Assembly (NCBI RefSeq): GCF_014855495.1
Contig: NZ_JACYFJ010000007.1
Span: 62,001 to 126,000 of the forward strand
Origin: Euzebyella saccharophila
Lineage (GTDB): Bacteria; Bacteroidota; Bacteroidia; Flavobacteriales; Flavobacteriaceae
Direction of reading: 5' to 3'
Length of the DNA: 64,000 bases
Within the stretch, counting starts at the first letter, position 1, and every line of letters begins with the position of its first letter. Shown piece after piece: positions 17,036 through 27,356 of the stretch. The notes beneath the pieces are model-generated. The model saw nothing but the letters and a program-made list of their open reading frames with translations. It ran no database searches and had not been told where the DNA came from. Made by a program: the position numbers and the translations under genes.

Positions 17036-20000
17036 GTGAGTAATGGGTCGGACGCAACCTTTAGTGTAGTTGCTTCAGCACTAGCCGCATCATCTTATTC
17101 GGGCGGCACTCCAAATTATGATACCAACGCGAATGGTGGGCTTACCTATCAATGGCAGGTAAGTTCAGATGGGGGAACTAGCTTTTCCAATCTGTCGAGT
17201 GAAAATTCTTCCACCTTAAACTTAACGGCTGTGGATCTTTCCATGGATGGAAATATATATAAAGTGCTGGTGGTTCATACAAACAACCCGTGCCCCATGG
17301 AGGCGCAGGCTGTTCTGGCCGTCAATAACCATATTGATGCGGTAAATGACAATGTCAATATATCCGCTGTAGAAGGGTTTTTGGGCGTAACTAATGTGGC
17401 AAATGTGTTGGATAACGATGAAATTAATGGCGTCTTTGTCAACCCGGCAGAGGTTACCTTAACACCTGTAACCGATGGACCACTAACGGTAAACTCCAAT
17501 GGTTCCATTGATGTCGCAAGTAATACGACTTCCGGGGTATATACCATCAACTATCAGATATGCGAAACTGCGAATCCCACCAATTGTGATACGGGTATTG
17601 CTACCGTATCGGTGGGAGCGAATAGCCTACCCACTGCAGAGGATGATTCATTTACAGTGGCTGAAGATAGCTCCAATAATAGTCTAAACGTTTTGGCGGA
17701 TAATGGAAATGGAGTAGATGATTTTGGAGCCGACGGGCCTAACGCTGGTTCCATAACCCTACCAACCGCAACTACTGTAAATGGAGGGGTAATAGCTGTG
17801 GATAATAGCGGAACGCCAGCGGACCCTACCGATGACACTATCGTATATACTCCTGCAACTGATTTTGTGGGAACGGATACGTTCGATTATACCATCACCG
17901 ATGCTAACAATGATACTTCAACCGCTACAGCGACTATTACGGTGGTAGCTACCCCAACGATTGCCATTGATGTAGTGGCCATTGATGATATTATCAATGC
18001 AACCGAAGATGATAGTCCGGTAACCATTAGCGGAACAACCACCAATGTGGAAGATGGACAGACGGTTACCGTTGTTTTGAACGGGCAAACGTATACCACT
18101 ACGGTTGCTTCGAATACATGGAGTTTGGATATTTCTGCAACAAATGCACAGGCACTTCCTGTTAATGCAACAATTACTGCAGATGTCGCAAATGTTTTTG
18201 GAACAGATGCCGTTCAAGCTTCTAGGGGCATTCAGCATATAACAACTTTGCCCGTTCCAATTTTAGAGATAGACGACATTACTGCGGACAATGTATTGAA
18301 CGCAGCGGAAGCGGGCGGGAACGTAGACGTGACCGGAACGGTCAGCGGCGACTTCAATGCGGGCGATACCGTGACCCTGACGGTGAACGGCACCGATTAT
18401 ACGGGCACCGTTGATGCACTGGGCGCATACAGCATATCCGTACCGGGCAGCGAATTGGCCGCCGATGGCGATACGACCGTCGATGGCAGTGTAACGACCA
18501 CCGATGCGGCGGGCAACCAAGGTACTGCCACGGACACCCAAACATATACGGTGGATACCGTAAATCCAGTACCAGTACTATCAATCGACGACATTACTGC
18601 GGACAATGTATTGAACGCAGCGGAAGCGGGCGGGAACGTAGACGTGACCGGAACGGTCAGCGGCGACTTCAATGCGGGCGATACCGTGACCCTGACGGTG
18701 AACGGCACCGATTATACGGGCACCGTTGATGCACTTGGCGCCTACAGCATATCCGTACCGGGAAGCGAACTGGCCTCCGATGGCGATACGACCGTTGACG
18801 GCAGTGTAACGACCACCGATGCGGCGGGCAACCAAGGCACGACCACGGGAACAAAGGCCTATACGGTGGATACCGTAAATCCAGTACCAGTACTATCAAT
18901 CGATGATATCACAGCGGATAATGTATTGAACGCAGCGGAAGCGGGCGGGAACGTAGACGTGACCGGAACTGTCAGCGGCGACTTCAATGCGGGCGATACC
19001 GTGACCCTGACGGTGAACGGCACCGATTATACCGGCACCGTGGATGCGCTTGGCGCATACAGCATATCCGTACCGGGCAGCGAACTGGCCGCCGATGGCG
19101 ATACGACCGTCGATGGCAGCGTAACTACAACAGATACTGCGGGCAACCAAGGTACCGCCACGGATACCCAAGCATATACGGTGGATACCACATTACCGAC
19201 TATCGATATTGCAACACCTATAGAAGGTGACAATATCGTGAACGCTAGTGAGGATAACGATGTGACCATCTCCGGAACCACTACCGATGTGGAGGACGGG
19301 CAAACCGTGACCGTTACCTTCTCCGATGGTACCAATACGGTTACCACAACGGCTACCGTTACCGGTAATACGTGGACGGCGGCAGATGCCGATATCTCCG
19401 GATTGGACAACGGTACCATTACAGTGACGGCTGATGTTACGGACGTAGCCGGCAACCCGGCCACCGATAACGACCCGGTTACTTTGGACAATACCCTACC
19501 GACTATCGATATTGATTTACCTATCGAAGGCGATAACATAGTAAATGCCAATGAGGATGGTGACGTGACCATCTCCGGTACCACCACCGATGTGGAAGAT
19601 GGACAGACCATAACCGTTACCTTCTCCGATGGTACCAATACGATTACCACAACGGCTACCGTTACAGGTAATGCATGGACAGCGGCAGACGCCGATATCT
19701 CAGGATTGGACAACGGTACCGTTACCGTAACAGCGGACGTAGCCGATGTAGCGGGCAACCCGGCTACCGATAACGACTCGGTTATTTTGGACAATAACAC
19801 TCCAGAAGTAGATAGTTTTAGTACTATTGATACTACCCCTATCTTAACCGGTCAAGGAGATGCCAACGAACAATTAACTATTGAATTGGATACTGATAGT
19901 GACGGTACTGTTGATGTTACCTACCAAGTAACAACAGACAATTCTGGTAATTGGAATATTGATACAGGTAGCGCTACTCCAATAAGTGGTAGCTTCCCAT

Positions 20001-20956
20001 CCCTTGGTGATCAGGATGTAATTGACATCACTGCCACAGATATTGCTGGAAACAGTAATACGGGAACAGTTACCCTTTCTGTAGATACGGATGGTGATGG
20101 ATTGAACAATAACGAAGAGATTACTCTTGGCACCGATCCTAATAATCCAGATTCCGATGGAGATGGTATTAATGACGGTCAAGAAGTGTTGGAAGGAACC
20201 AATCCTTTAGATGATTGTGATTCAGTAGACGGTGCACCACTAGGCTCAAGTGATTGCGATACTGATGGCTTGACCAACACGGAAGAGGCCGATTTAGGTA
20301 CGGATCCGAACAATCCGGATACGGACAATGATGGTCTGTTGGATGGGGAAGAGGTAACCTTGGGAACCAATCCTTTAAATGCCGATACCGATGGCGATGG
20401 CATCAATGATGAGCAGGAGGTTTTGGATGCCACCAATCCTTTGGATGATTGCGATTCTATTGGTGGAACTGCTCTTGATGACAGTGATTGTGATGCCGAT
20501 GGTCTTACCACAGCGGAAGAGTCAAATTTAGGCACCGATCCTACACTGGAAGATACCGATGGGGATTTGATTCCTGATGGTCAAGAAGTTGAAGATGGAA
20601 CGGACCCATTAAATCCTTGTAGCAATAGAGGAGGTACTCCACCTGCGGGCACCCCTTGTGATATTGATATAGAAACCGATTTGGTAGCTCCGGGCATCAA
20701 TGACGGACGCTTTATCATCAATAACATTGAAAGTTTCCCGAACAATACGGTGGAAGTATACAATAGATGGGGCGTAAAGGTTTTTGATACTGAAGGCTAT
20801 AACAACGCCGACAGGGCCTTTAAAGGAGTTTCCAATGGAAGGGTGACCATTAATAAAGAAGAGGAATTACCGGTAGGTGTTTACTTCTACATTATTAAGT
20901 ATGTCAATAACAATGAGCATAAATCGGTATCCGGTTACTTGTATGTCAATAGATAA
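17036..20956 (+). CDS. Giant T9SS surface protein, C-terminal part with type B sorting domain
   Basis: 1306 codons as written from a GTG; the frame is already coding from 16937, so this is the rest of the gene begun at 13836. Order: an Ig-like domain ([16 protein letters not shown]), cadherin-like segments with [15 protein letters not shown] and [13 protein letters not shown], an Ig-like domain (17960-18250), three near-identical 105-residue Ig-like repeats, two 101-residue repeats, thrombospondin type 3-like calcium repeats ([13 protein letters not shown]), and a gliding-motility-associated type B sorting domain ([20 protein letters not shown] ... GVYFYIIKY ... SGYLYVNR). The product would be a long calcium-stiffened rod displayed outside the cell through T9SS. 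No porP/sprF partner gene follows it here. Without the upstream part it would lack a signal peptide. Confidence 0.85.
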   Translation: MSNGSDATFSVVASALAASSYSGGTPNYDTNANGGLTYQWQVSSDGGTSFSNLSSENSSTLNLTAVDLSMDGNIYKVLVVHTNNPCPMEAQAVLAVNNHIDAVNDNVNISAVEGFLGVTNVANVLDNDEINGVFVNPAEVTLTPVTDGPLTVNSNGSIDVASNTTSGVYTINYQICETANPTNCDTGIATVSVGANSLPTAEDDSFTVAEDSSNNSLNVLADNGNGVDDFGADGPNAGSITLPTATTVNGGVIAVDNSGTPADPTDDTIVYTPATDFVGTDTFDYTITDANNDTSTATATITVVATPTIAIDVVAIDDIINATEDDSPVTISGTTTNVEDGQTVTVVLNGQTYTTTVASNTWSLDISATNAQALPVNATITADVANVFGTDAVQASRGIQHITTLPVPILEIDDITADNVLNAAEAGGNVDVTGTVSGDFNAGDTVTLTVNGTDYTGTVDALGAYSISVPGSELAADGDTTVDGSVTTTDAAGNQGTATDTQTYTVDTVNPVPVLSIDDITADNVLNAAEAGGNVDVTGTVSGDFNAGDTVTLTVNGTDYTGTVDALGAYSISVPGSELASDGDTTVDGSVTTTDAAGNQGTTTGTKAYTVDTVNPVPVLSIDDITADNVLNAAEAGGNVDVTGTVSGDFNAGDTVTLTVNGTDYTGTVDALGAYSISVPGSELAADGDTTVDGSVTTTDTAGNQGTATDTQAYTVDTTLPTIDIATPIEGDNIVNASEDNDVTISGTTTDVEDGQTVTVTFSDGTNTVTTTATVTGNTWTAADADISGLDNGTITVTADVTDVAGNPATDNDPVTLDNTLPTIDIDLPIEGDNIVNANEDGDVTISGTTTDVEDGQTITVTFSDGTNTITTTATVTGNAWTAADADISGLDNGTVTVTADVADVAGNPATDNDSVILDNNTPEVDSFSTIDTTPILTGQGDANEQLTIELDTDSDGTVDVTYQVTTDNSGNWNIDTGSATPISGSFPSLGDQDVIDITATDIAGNSNTGTVTLSVDTDGDGLNNNEEITLGTDPNNPDSDGDGINDGQEVLEGTNPLDDCDSVDGAPLGSSDCDTDGLTNTEEADLGTDPNNPDTDNDGLLDGEEVTLGTNPLNADTDGDGINDEQEVLDATNPLDDCDSIGGTALDDSDCDADGLTTAEESNLGTDPTLEDTDGDLIPDGQEVEDGTDPLNPCSNRGGTPPAGTPCDIDIETDLVAPGINDGRFIINNIESFPNNTVEVYNRWGVKVFDTEGYNNADRAFKGVSNGRVTINKEEELPVGVYFYIIKYVNNNEHKSVSGYLYVNR
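18269..19190 (+). repeat. Three tandem GC-rich 315-bp repeats
   Basis: Units begin at 18269, 18584 and 18899, an exact 315-bp period (105 codons), and are almost identical at the DNA level. By hand count two 60-nt lines of the first unit are 60-67% GC, far above the surrounding ~40%. Each encodes an Ig-like domain starting [18 protein letters not shown]. Near-identity at DNA level implies recent duplication or ongoing homogenisation. Confidence 0.9.
19191..19800 (+). repeat. Two tandem 303-bp repeats
   Basis: Two units with a period of 303 bp (101 codons; matching phrase at 19196 and 19499) encode Ig-like domains starting LPTIDI and containing [15 protein letters not shown]. They are more diverged from each other than the 315-bp units, so the duplication is older. 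Confidence 0.85.
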
Positions 20957-21071
20957 AATTTAAAATACAAAAGGGTAGTCAGGAGTTACCTGCAGGATAT
21001 GGAGTTACACTCTCTGAGTACCCTAAGCCTATGACAACCTAAATATTGAAAAGGAGAATTTAGTTAGGAAT

Positions 21072-21147
21072 GGCCAAGCCATGGTGGTGAATCCGATTGG
21101 ACATCGGAGCTGGGGAGCAATCATCACTGTGGTCTTGGTTATTTTTT
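21072..21147 (+). terminator. Long imperfect hairpin terminator after the giant gene
   Basis: CCAAGCCATGGTGGTGA pairs imperfectly with TCATCACTGTGGTCTTGG, with an inner CCGAT/ATCGG stem, followed by TTATTTTTT. It ends at the stop codon of the convergent gene. A second imperfect hairpin (GGGTAGTCAGGAG at 20973-20985 with CTCTGAGTACCC at 21012-21023) lies just upstream. Confidence 0.65.
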
Positions 21148-22299
21148 CTAGTCGTTTGCTAAATACAAAAATCCTTGAAATTCTAGATTTAAATCGTCCA
21201 AAGACACGATGTAGAAATACACCCCGGATGGCAATCCGCCCTCGCGATTGATGACAAAGTTATTTTGATTGGATAGGCCGTTGAATTCATTGGTGTAATT
21301 GGTCTTTTCAAACACCTTGCTTCCCTGCCTGTCAAAAATCATCATATGGTTGTTAGGGGAAAGCGCCAGTTCCGGTATTTCCAAGAAATCATTGATACCG
21401 TCGCCATTGGGCGAAACAAAATAATTCTCCAAATCCAGAAAATCCCTGGGTTCCCCAAAAGCCCCAAACGTAAGTACTTCATAATCATCCGGTATAAAGG
21501 AACCGGAAATGGCCACTCCGTTGATCAAATCTCCCACAGAGGCCGGTCCGCCCAACATTTCCCATTGGTTGGTAATCTTGCTCCAACCTACCACCACTAT
21601 TTCTTCCACATCCTCACTTAAGGAAGCAATATCACTGCGATTGTTCCAGGTTAATTGCACGGAGGAGGGCACGGAACCTTCCAGTCTCCAAAATTCGCTG
21701 GTACTTATTTCGTTTATGCCGTTGGCCCGGCTATTGGTGCTAAAAGCCGGAAATTCACTGGGGCTGTTAGGGTCTTCAAAAAAATAGGCCGCTTTTGCGA
21801 GATTGTTGATTCCTTCGGAGTTTAAACTTAGTTGACGTAGTTGTTCTGAATCGCCTACCGGAAAGGTAAAGTCTTGCTGACCGCTCACACTGGCATACCC
21901 GTTGACCTTACTGGCATTGTTTTCCCCGGAAGGGAACGCTGTATCTAAAAAGTTAAGGGTAATGCCGGGTTGCGCCGGGATGGTAATGACATCTCCGGAA
22001 ATAAAATTGGCATTGTTGCTCACATTTACGGGATTGTTTAAAAAAGTACCCGTTTGGGTAAGAAACTCCACATCCTGAAAAGTAGGGGGGAGGCTACCAT
22101 TGATGGAGCGGCTATCTGTACTATAAAAACCGGCCAGACCTTGGTTTTCATCAAAAGAGCCGTCATTGATCAGATCGGTATGAAAGCCCATTTCGCCACC
22201 GTCATGAATACGTAGGTTGCCCGTATTGTACAAGGCGGTTTGCGCACAAAGACCGGCACTTAGCAGCAGAAAAGGTATGTATAGGGTGTTTTTCATCAT
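21148..22299 (-). CDS. T9SS type B sorted surface protein
   Basis: 383 aa from the ATG at 22299, which overlaps the stop of the upstream gene (TAATG) and begins the signal peptide MMKNTLYIPFLLLSAGLCAQ; an in-frame start six codons earlier is less likely. The body has NTGNLRIHDGGEMGFHTDL, DFTFPVGDSEQLRQLSL and SEFWRLEGSVPSSVQLTW, the same plan as the N-terminal domain of the giant protein. The C-terminus is a gliding-motility-associated type B sorting domain: YFVSPNGDGINDFLEIP, HMMIFDRQGSKVFEK, GVYFYIVSL and GFLYLAND. T9SS would export it and type B signals usually attach or release it at the surface. Coupled to the tail-fibre-like gene upstream. Confidence 0.9.
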   Translation of the reverse strand: MMKNTLYIPFLLLSAGLCAQTALYNTGNLRIHDGGEMGFHTDLINDGSFDENQGLAGFYSTDSRSINGSLPPTFQDVEFLTQTGTFLNNPVNVSNNANFISGDVITIPAQPGITLNFLDTAFPSGENNASKVNGYASVSGQQDFTFPVGDSEQLRQLSLNSEGINNLAKAAYFFEDPNSPSEFPAFSTNSRANGINEISTSEFWRLEGSVPSSVQLTWNNRSDIASLSEDVEEIVVVGWSKITNQWEMLGGPASVGDLINGVAISGSFIPDDYEVLTFGAFGEPRDFLDLENYFVSPNGDGINDFLEIPELALSPNNHMMIFDRQGSKVFEKTNYTNEFNGLSNQNNFVINREGGLPSGVYFYIVSLDDLNLEFQGFLYLAND

Positions 22300-25200
22300 T
22301 AATTTATTTGATGCCAAGTTGTACCGTCGCTTTGTAGTTGGGTGACACCTGTATCTAGTGTTGTTGTGCTTACTCCATCGGAATCAGAATATTGGTCGAT
22401 GGTTATTGGAGCGCCAGTGACATTCTTTAATATGTATATTTTGCCTACATTAATTCCAGTACCTGTTGTAGCTGGAGCGGGTAAGGTAATGTCTGATGCG
22501 TTATTAAATATAACTGTGTAGTCGTTACCCTCAATTGTGACAGTACCTCCACTATTGTCGGTTCTTATGTTAGTAGAAAAAGAACCTCTTACAGTAACAT
22601 TTGTCTCACCTTTTGTAGGTTCGTCGATATGAAGAGCTTCATTTCCACCTACGCTAAAGCCAATTTCATCTGCTGCGGGTCGATACATTCCAGTATCAGT
22701 ATCGCTGCTTGTACTGAAACTATAGGCGGGTGACCCCTCGGTGCCAGCTGAAGAATTGATACCCTCAACACGAACTTCACCCGCAAAATGAAACTTATCC
22801 AAAGGTGGATTTGCACCATTACCAAAACCTAAAAAACCAGCTCCGGTAAAAGTTAAGGACTGACCTGATCCGATTTCATATGTTCTGACAGCAGCTGTTT
22901 GAGTTAAATTAGCATTAGAAAGATTACTTCCGGCGTTGTCATCAACATACTTTTTGGTTGCTGCGTCAGTGTCCAAAGTAGGTACCGCTAGGTTTATAAT
23001 TTTTTGAGAATTTAAATTGATATCAGCAGTTGGATTACCAAATCCGGATAAAGGAATATTGACTTTGTCTAGTTTAACATTTGTGATTCCTCCATCTTTT
23101 ATTTGAAGATTTCCACTGGCAATTTCAATAGAGGCGTCGTCCACATTTACGCTGAAGTTAGAACCTGTCAGTGTTAATCCTGCCCCAGCTGTATAAGCAA
23201 CTCCACCAGCGTCGTTTGCAGGTGCCCAGGCGGTACCGTTCCATTTAAGAACTTGGTCGTTTGCGGCGCCCATGTCTGCAAGGTCTTCGGCAAGAATGGT
23301 GCCGTTTAATATGTCAGCTGTTTGTACTTCGCCATCAACAATTTTTGCAGAATTGATCGTATTGTTCGCAATAACAGTGGCAGTTGTTGGTCCGGTAACT
23401 TCCCCAGCTAAATCATCAACACTAAATTCGTTTGCACCTGAAAGGGTAAGTCCTGTCCCTGCTGTATAAGCAACTCCACCAGCGTCGTTCGCAGGTGCCC
23501 AGATGGTACCGTTCCATTTAAGAACTTGGTCATTTGCTGCACCCATGTCCGCAAGGTCTTCGGCAAGAATGGTACCGTTTAAAATATCGGCTGTTTGTAC
23601 TTCGCCATCTACAATTTTTGCAGAATTAATGGTATTGTCCGCAATTACAGTGGCAGTTGTTGGTCCGTTAACCTCCCCAGCTAAATTATCAACACTAAAT
23701 TCGTTGGCGCCTGAAAGGGTAAGGCCACTCCCCGCCGTATAAGCAACTCCACCAGCATCGGCTGCCGGAGCCCATGCGGTGCCATTCCATTTAAGAACTT
23801 GGTCATTTGCTGCGCCCATGTCCGCAAGGTCTTCGGCAAGAATGGTACCGTTTAAAATATCGGCTGTTTGAATTTCACCATCTAAAATTTTTGCAGAGGT
23901 GACGGCGTCATCTACTATTTTTAAAGAGTTTACAGAGCCGTCTTGCAGTTTTGCTGTTGAAACGGCATTGTCCGCCAATGCGATAGCGTTGGCAACGTCG
24001 GTGCCATTTCCGGTAATAGTTGTACCATCCGTGGTTACGGTGCTGAGTCCACCCCCCCCAGTTCCCCAAACGGTTTCTCCTGCTGAATTTATGGTAAGAA
24101 CATTACTTGGGCTTCCGGCTCCATTTTGAGCAATAAGATTTCCGTATAATTGAATGTCCCCATCATTTTGAATGGTAAAGGCTTTGTCGGTAAGTGTCGG
24201 GATTGAGTTATCGCCCACTTGATTCTGTAAAAAATGGAAATCCCCAATACCCCAAGGTCCAATTCTCTCATACACCAAACCACCTTTTCCAAAACTTCCT
24301 AGCGATTCAACGGCAAATAGAATACCTGCGGCGCCACTACCCGTATCAGTACCGTTTTCGTTTTGCAATTGTAATGGATAGGACAGTCCTTGTTGTGGAT
24401 GTGATGGGCCAATTCGCTCACTTATAACAACTTTTGAATTATTACCAGGAGCAGGACTTCCTGCTTGTCTACCAACATACAGAGCACCATAAGTGTTAGA
24501 ACTAACTGGTCTTGCGTTGGTGTCCCAAATTAGTCCAAAATCATCATTGGGGTTTGTATTGTCCTCGGTTGTTGTAGGTGTACCGTCTGTATCAGCAAAA
24601 AAGATAGATTTGGCGGTTCCAGTGGGTTCTGTACTGGTACCTATTTCCCATCCGCCAGCACCACTATTGGCAGCGGTGTTCCATTGTAAAATTTCACCAT
24701 CTGCAGTGGCCCCCATATCGCTTAAATCTTCCAAGGCAATGGTAGCATCTTTAATTTTTAATGAAGTGATAGAGTCATTTTGAATAGTTAGAACTCCGGC
24801 ATTATCCATGGTGGCATCGCCGCTAATAGCGACCGATTGTGCATTGTCGGTAGCATCCCCCACTAAAATTAGGCCATCGTTCAATGGCTGTCCGCCAGCA
24901 GCAATTTGAGCGTTTACAAAACCTACGGTGGCCGCTGCGGTATTATCAGTACCGTCAGTGGTCAAATTGGTGATTCCGGCAGCTCCGGCATCGTTGCCTT
25001 CGGTCAGTACTTCACTTATATCCTGTGCTCCAACTCCCGCTGATGCCAGAGCTGCATCTATACCAATCAGATGGGCTTCCACATCGGCCGTGGCTGCCGT
25101 GTAGTTGGCAGGTGTAGCCGCTACCGGTACCTCGGCAGCATTTTGATTGGTACCTGTACCTCCTTCTAATGAACTAAGGTCAATTACATTATTAAAAGCA

Positions 25201-26288
25201 CCAGGAGTACCAGTAAATGTAAGTTCACTAGTTGTTTCATTCCATGTTACATTTGAAATTACACCATCGGCAGTACCACCCCCGGCCAATCCACTTAGGT
25301 CTATTTCATTAGTGGCTGTAGCGGGGTTGGTAAGGGTTAAAATGTTCGTCGTGGGATTGTAAGCTAAATCCGTTAGCTCATTGGTAATATCGGTATCTAC
25401 CCCGGTAACGTTGATCTGATATGGAGTTCCGGTTGTACCGTTTCCAGCAACTGTGGTATTGGCTCCGTTCTCAATTTTTGTGTCTGATCCACTAAAAGTG
25501 GGAAGGGTAATGGTATTTCCATCCGTTATGGTCAACTGATCACCTGTAAGGGACAGGTTTTGAAATTCATTGGTTGGGCTTTGATCGGTATCCGCGGCAT
25601 TGGCCGTGGTATTGGCCGCTACTTCAGCCACTAAGAGTGAATCGTCATAAAAAGCGCCATTATCGCTACCCGGCTGTATGCTGTTGCCGGCATCATTGCT
25701 TATGATGTCCGCATTGGTGATAAAACCTTGGTCATTGGTAAAATCGGACAAATTGATATTGTCATTGTCCAAAGCAAATGCCCCTACGGAGTTTTCAGAA
25801 AGCTTATCTTGGGTTACAGAGTTGTTCTGTAACTTTCCTTGACCTATAGAACCGTCCTGTATATCAATACCGTTGATGCCTCCATTGACAATTTGCTCGC
25901 TATTGATGCTGTTGGGAGCTATTTCAAAATTGCTTCCATCCGCAGATTGCGTTATGACGATAGTGCTAATGTCATTCACTATGGGATCAGCGGTAAGGTT
26001 GCCTGCCGCTGCGCCACCTTCGCACAGGTTCACCCACTGGGAGCCATCGTAATAGAATACACAATTTTCCGTGGTATTATAGACCAAGGCGCCTCGGGTG
26101 GGCACAATGGTTGCCATTTGGGCTGCATCTACACGGGTAATGACCAATACCTTGTCATTGCTCTGCAATTCCAATAAGGAAGTGGCATTAATGTTCTGAG
26201 GGTTGTCTCCAATCTTTACCTGGGCCGTAGCCAAAGTAGTGGTTAAGAGACCCATAAAAAGAAGTGGTAACGCAATTCTATTCAGCAT
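22299..26288 (-). CDS. Large repeat-containing, tail-fibre-like secreted protein
   Basis: 1329 aa. A signal peptide (IALPLLFMGLLTTTLATAQ) leads into the LVYNT module (VKIGDNPQNINATSLLELQS ... GALVYNTTENCVFYYDGSQWVNL) also found in the protein at 13071. Then come low-complexity beta-rich repeats with NSVTQDKLSENSVG, ADTDQSPTNEFQNLSLTG and three 91-residue units containing AEDLADMGAANDQVLKWNGT. Near the C-terminus SSDTDTGMYRPAADEIGFSVGGNEALHID is the motif seen in phage tail fibres, and the end is SDGTTWHQIN. This architecture predicts a long trimeric fibre; that is inference. It lacks a T9SS signal of its own; the T9SS type B gene follows it with 1-nt overlap. Confidence 0.85.
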   Translation of the reverse strand: MLNRIALPLLFMGLLTTTLATAQVKIGDNPQNINATSLLELQSNDKVLVITRVDAAQMATIVPTRGALVYNTTENCVFYYDGSQWVNLCEGGAAAGNLTADPIVNDISTIVITQSADGSNFEIAPNSINSEQIVNGGINGIDIQDGSIGQGKLQNNSVTQDKLSENSVGAFALDNDNINLSDFTNDQGFITNADIISNDAGNSIQPGSDNGAFYDDSLLVAEVAANTTANAADTDQSPTNEFQNLSLTGDQLTITDGNTITLPTFSGSDTKIENGANTTVAGNGTTGTPYQINVTGVDTDITNELTDLAYNPTTNILTLTNPATATNEIDLSGLAGGGTADGVISNVTWNETTSELTFTGTPGAFNNVIDLSSLEGGTGTNQNAAEVPVAATPANYTAATADVEAHLIGIDAALASAGVGAQDISEVLTEGNDAGAAGITNLTTDGTDNTAAATVGFVNAQIAAGGQPLNDGLILVGDATDNAQSVAISGDATMDNAGVLTIQNDSITSLKIKDATIALEDLSDMGATADGEILQWNTAANSGAGGWEIGTSTEPTGTAKSIFFADTDGTPTTTEDNTNPNDDFGLIWDTNARPVSSNTYGALYVGRQAGSPAPGNNSKVVISERIGPSHPQQGLSYPLQLQNENGTDTGSGAAGILFAVESLGSFGKGGLVYERIGPWGIGDFHFLQNQVGDNSIPTLTDKAFTIQNDGDIQLYGNLIAQNGAGSPSNVLTINSAGETVWGTGGGGLSTVTTDGTTITGNGTDVANAIALADNAVSTAKLQDGSVNSLKIVDDAVTSAKILDGEIQTADILNGTILAEDLADMGAANDQVLKWNGTAWAPAADAGGVAYTAGSGLTLSGANEFSVDNLAGEVNGPTTATVIADNTINSAKIVDGEVQTADILNGTILAEDLADMGAANDQVLKWNGTIWAPANDAGGVAYTAGTGLTLSGANEFSVDDLAGEVTGPTTATVIANNTINSAKIVDGEVQTADILNGTILAEDLADMGAANDQVLKWNGTAWAPANDAGGVAYTAGAGLTLTGSNFSVNVDDASIEIASGNLQIKDGGITNVKLDKVNIPLSGFGNPTADINLNSQKIINLAVPTLDTDAATKKYVDDNAGSNLSNANLTQTAAVRTYEIGSGQSLTFTGAGFLGFGNGANPPLDKFHFAGEVRVEGINSSAGTEGSPAYSFSTSSDTDTGMYRPAADEIGFSVGGNEALHIDEPTKGETNVTVRGSFSTNIRTDNSGGTVTIEGNDYTVIFNNASDITLPAPATTGTGINVGKIYILKNVTGAPITIDQYSDSDGVSTTTLDTGVTQLQSDGTTWHQIN
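23165..23905 (-). repeat. Three tandem 273-bp repeats
   Basis: Matching phrases begin at 23199, 23472 and 23745, a 273-bp (91-codon) period. Each unit encodes NSAKIVDGEVQTADILNGTILAEDLADMGA and neighbours. The copies differ by scattered substitutions, mostly synonymous (for example GCGTCG/GCATCG). Confidence 0.88.
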
Positions 26289-26615
26289 AGATCAAGATTT
26301 AAGCTATTAGGGTCAACAAAAATAAAATTATCCGCTTAGTTTGCTAATATTTAAGGATGAACTACCACGAAGCACAGTTGAACGGGTTAAAGTTTTTCCT
26401 ACAAGAGTCAGGTTTCGGCCTACATTTAGGCACAGAACGAATTAACAAAAGTTTAGAGACCGGTTTTTTTATAAGACCTTAACATGTAGTTTCTTTATGA
26501 ACTTTTTAAGTTGATTCCGGTAATTTTAACCGACCTTTATTTTCAAAACAATGCGAGGATAAGCACTTTGTAAAATACACTTATCCATTTCTAAATTATG
26601 TAATAAAACAACCCA
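26289..26615. other. 327-bp divergent intergenic region
   Basis: No gene seen. For the minus-strand fibre gene there is TATTTTTG at 26324-26317, a perfect -7 box without a clear TTG. Upstream of the plus-strand gene lies a perfect inverted repeat GGATAAG (26557-26563) / CTTATCC (26580-26586), a possible operator or leader hairpin. Confidence 0.5.
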
Positions 26616-27356
26616 ATGAGGAATATCCCTACCTTAATTTTTATACTTTTTTTATCCCTGTTTGCACAAGCCCAAGACGAAGATAGGGCAATGGTGAGAG
26701 GTACCGTGCTATACAGAAATGTACCCGTACCCAACGAGAATGTCATCAATATTACAACGGAAGATGCGGTAATTTCCAATGATGGCGGACAATTTGCCAT
26801 TGAAGCGAAAGTGGGGGATGAATTGGCTTTTTCCGCCGTTAATTACCAGCTAAAGGTAGTGAAGCTTACCCAAGCCATGATCGATAACGGTAGACTGGTG
26901 GTGGAAGTAAAGGAAAAGATTACGGAACTGGACGAAGTTGTGGTGAGCCCGGAAAACCAAGAACATTTTTTAGCGGTAAAGAACCAAGAGTTCAAGGAGA
27001 TAGAATATGAAATAGACCGTTCTACCGAAGTGGAGAATACAGCTTTAAGCCAGACTGAACGAGGTATGGAAAACGGACTCAATTTTGTGAACATTTTCAA
27101 AGCCTTGGCAAAAGCGGCCCAAAAGGACAATGTGGAGCGACCCAGGTTAAAAATGAGCGAAGTGCTTAGGCAAGTATATGATGATGAGTTCTTTGTGGTG
27201 GATTTAAAACTATCTCAAGACCAAATATTGGACTTTTTAAGTTACGTGGATACGCGTGCTCCCGAATACAATTTGCTATTGAAGCAAAATGAATTTGAGC
27301 TGATAGATTTTTTGGTCACCGAAAGCAAGGCATACCGTAAGCAGGTAGATGAATAA
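26616..27356 (+). CDS. Secreted protein with carboxypeptidase-like regulatory domain
   Basis: 246 aa. A signal peptide (NIPTLIFILFLSLFAQAQ) is followed by a CarboxypepD_reg-like beta-sandwich (VRGTVLYRNVPVPNENVINITTEDAVIS through ELDEVVV, residues ~30-115), the domain that usually opens TonB-dependent receptors but stands alone here. The C-terminal half is helical and ends QILDFLSYVDTRAPEYNLLL..NEFELIDFLVTESKAYRK. The next gene has the same plan, so the two are tandem paralogues; they overlap by 8 bp (ATGAATAA). Function unknown; likely periplasmic. Confidence 0.85.
   Translation: MRNIPTLIFILFLSLFAQAQDEDRAMVRGTVLYRNVPVPNENVINITTEDAVISNDGGQFAIEAKVGDELAFSAVNYQLKVVKLTQAMIDNGRLVVEVKEKITELDEVVVSPENQEHFLAVKNQEFKEIEYEIDRSTEVENTALSQTERGMENGLNFVNIFKALAKAAQKDNVERPRLKMSEVLRQVYDDEFFVVDLKLSQDQILDFLSYVDTRAPEYNLLLKQNEFELIDFLVTESKAYRKQVDE

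Noticed and set aside
18269-19190. CRISPR array
   Set aside because: Units are 315 bp, protein-coding and without spacers.
18263-19800. Long open frames on the minus strand across the Ig-like repeats
   Set aside because: They recur in each repeat, overlap the well-supported plus-strand domains in full, lack start context, and arise from the GC-rich repeat codons.
22299-26288. Prophage or phage remnant
   Set aside because: Only a fibre-like protein with a Sec signal peptide is present; no integrase, terminase, capsid or attachment site.
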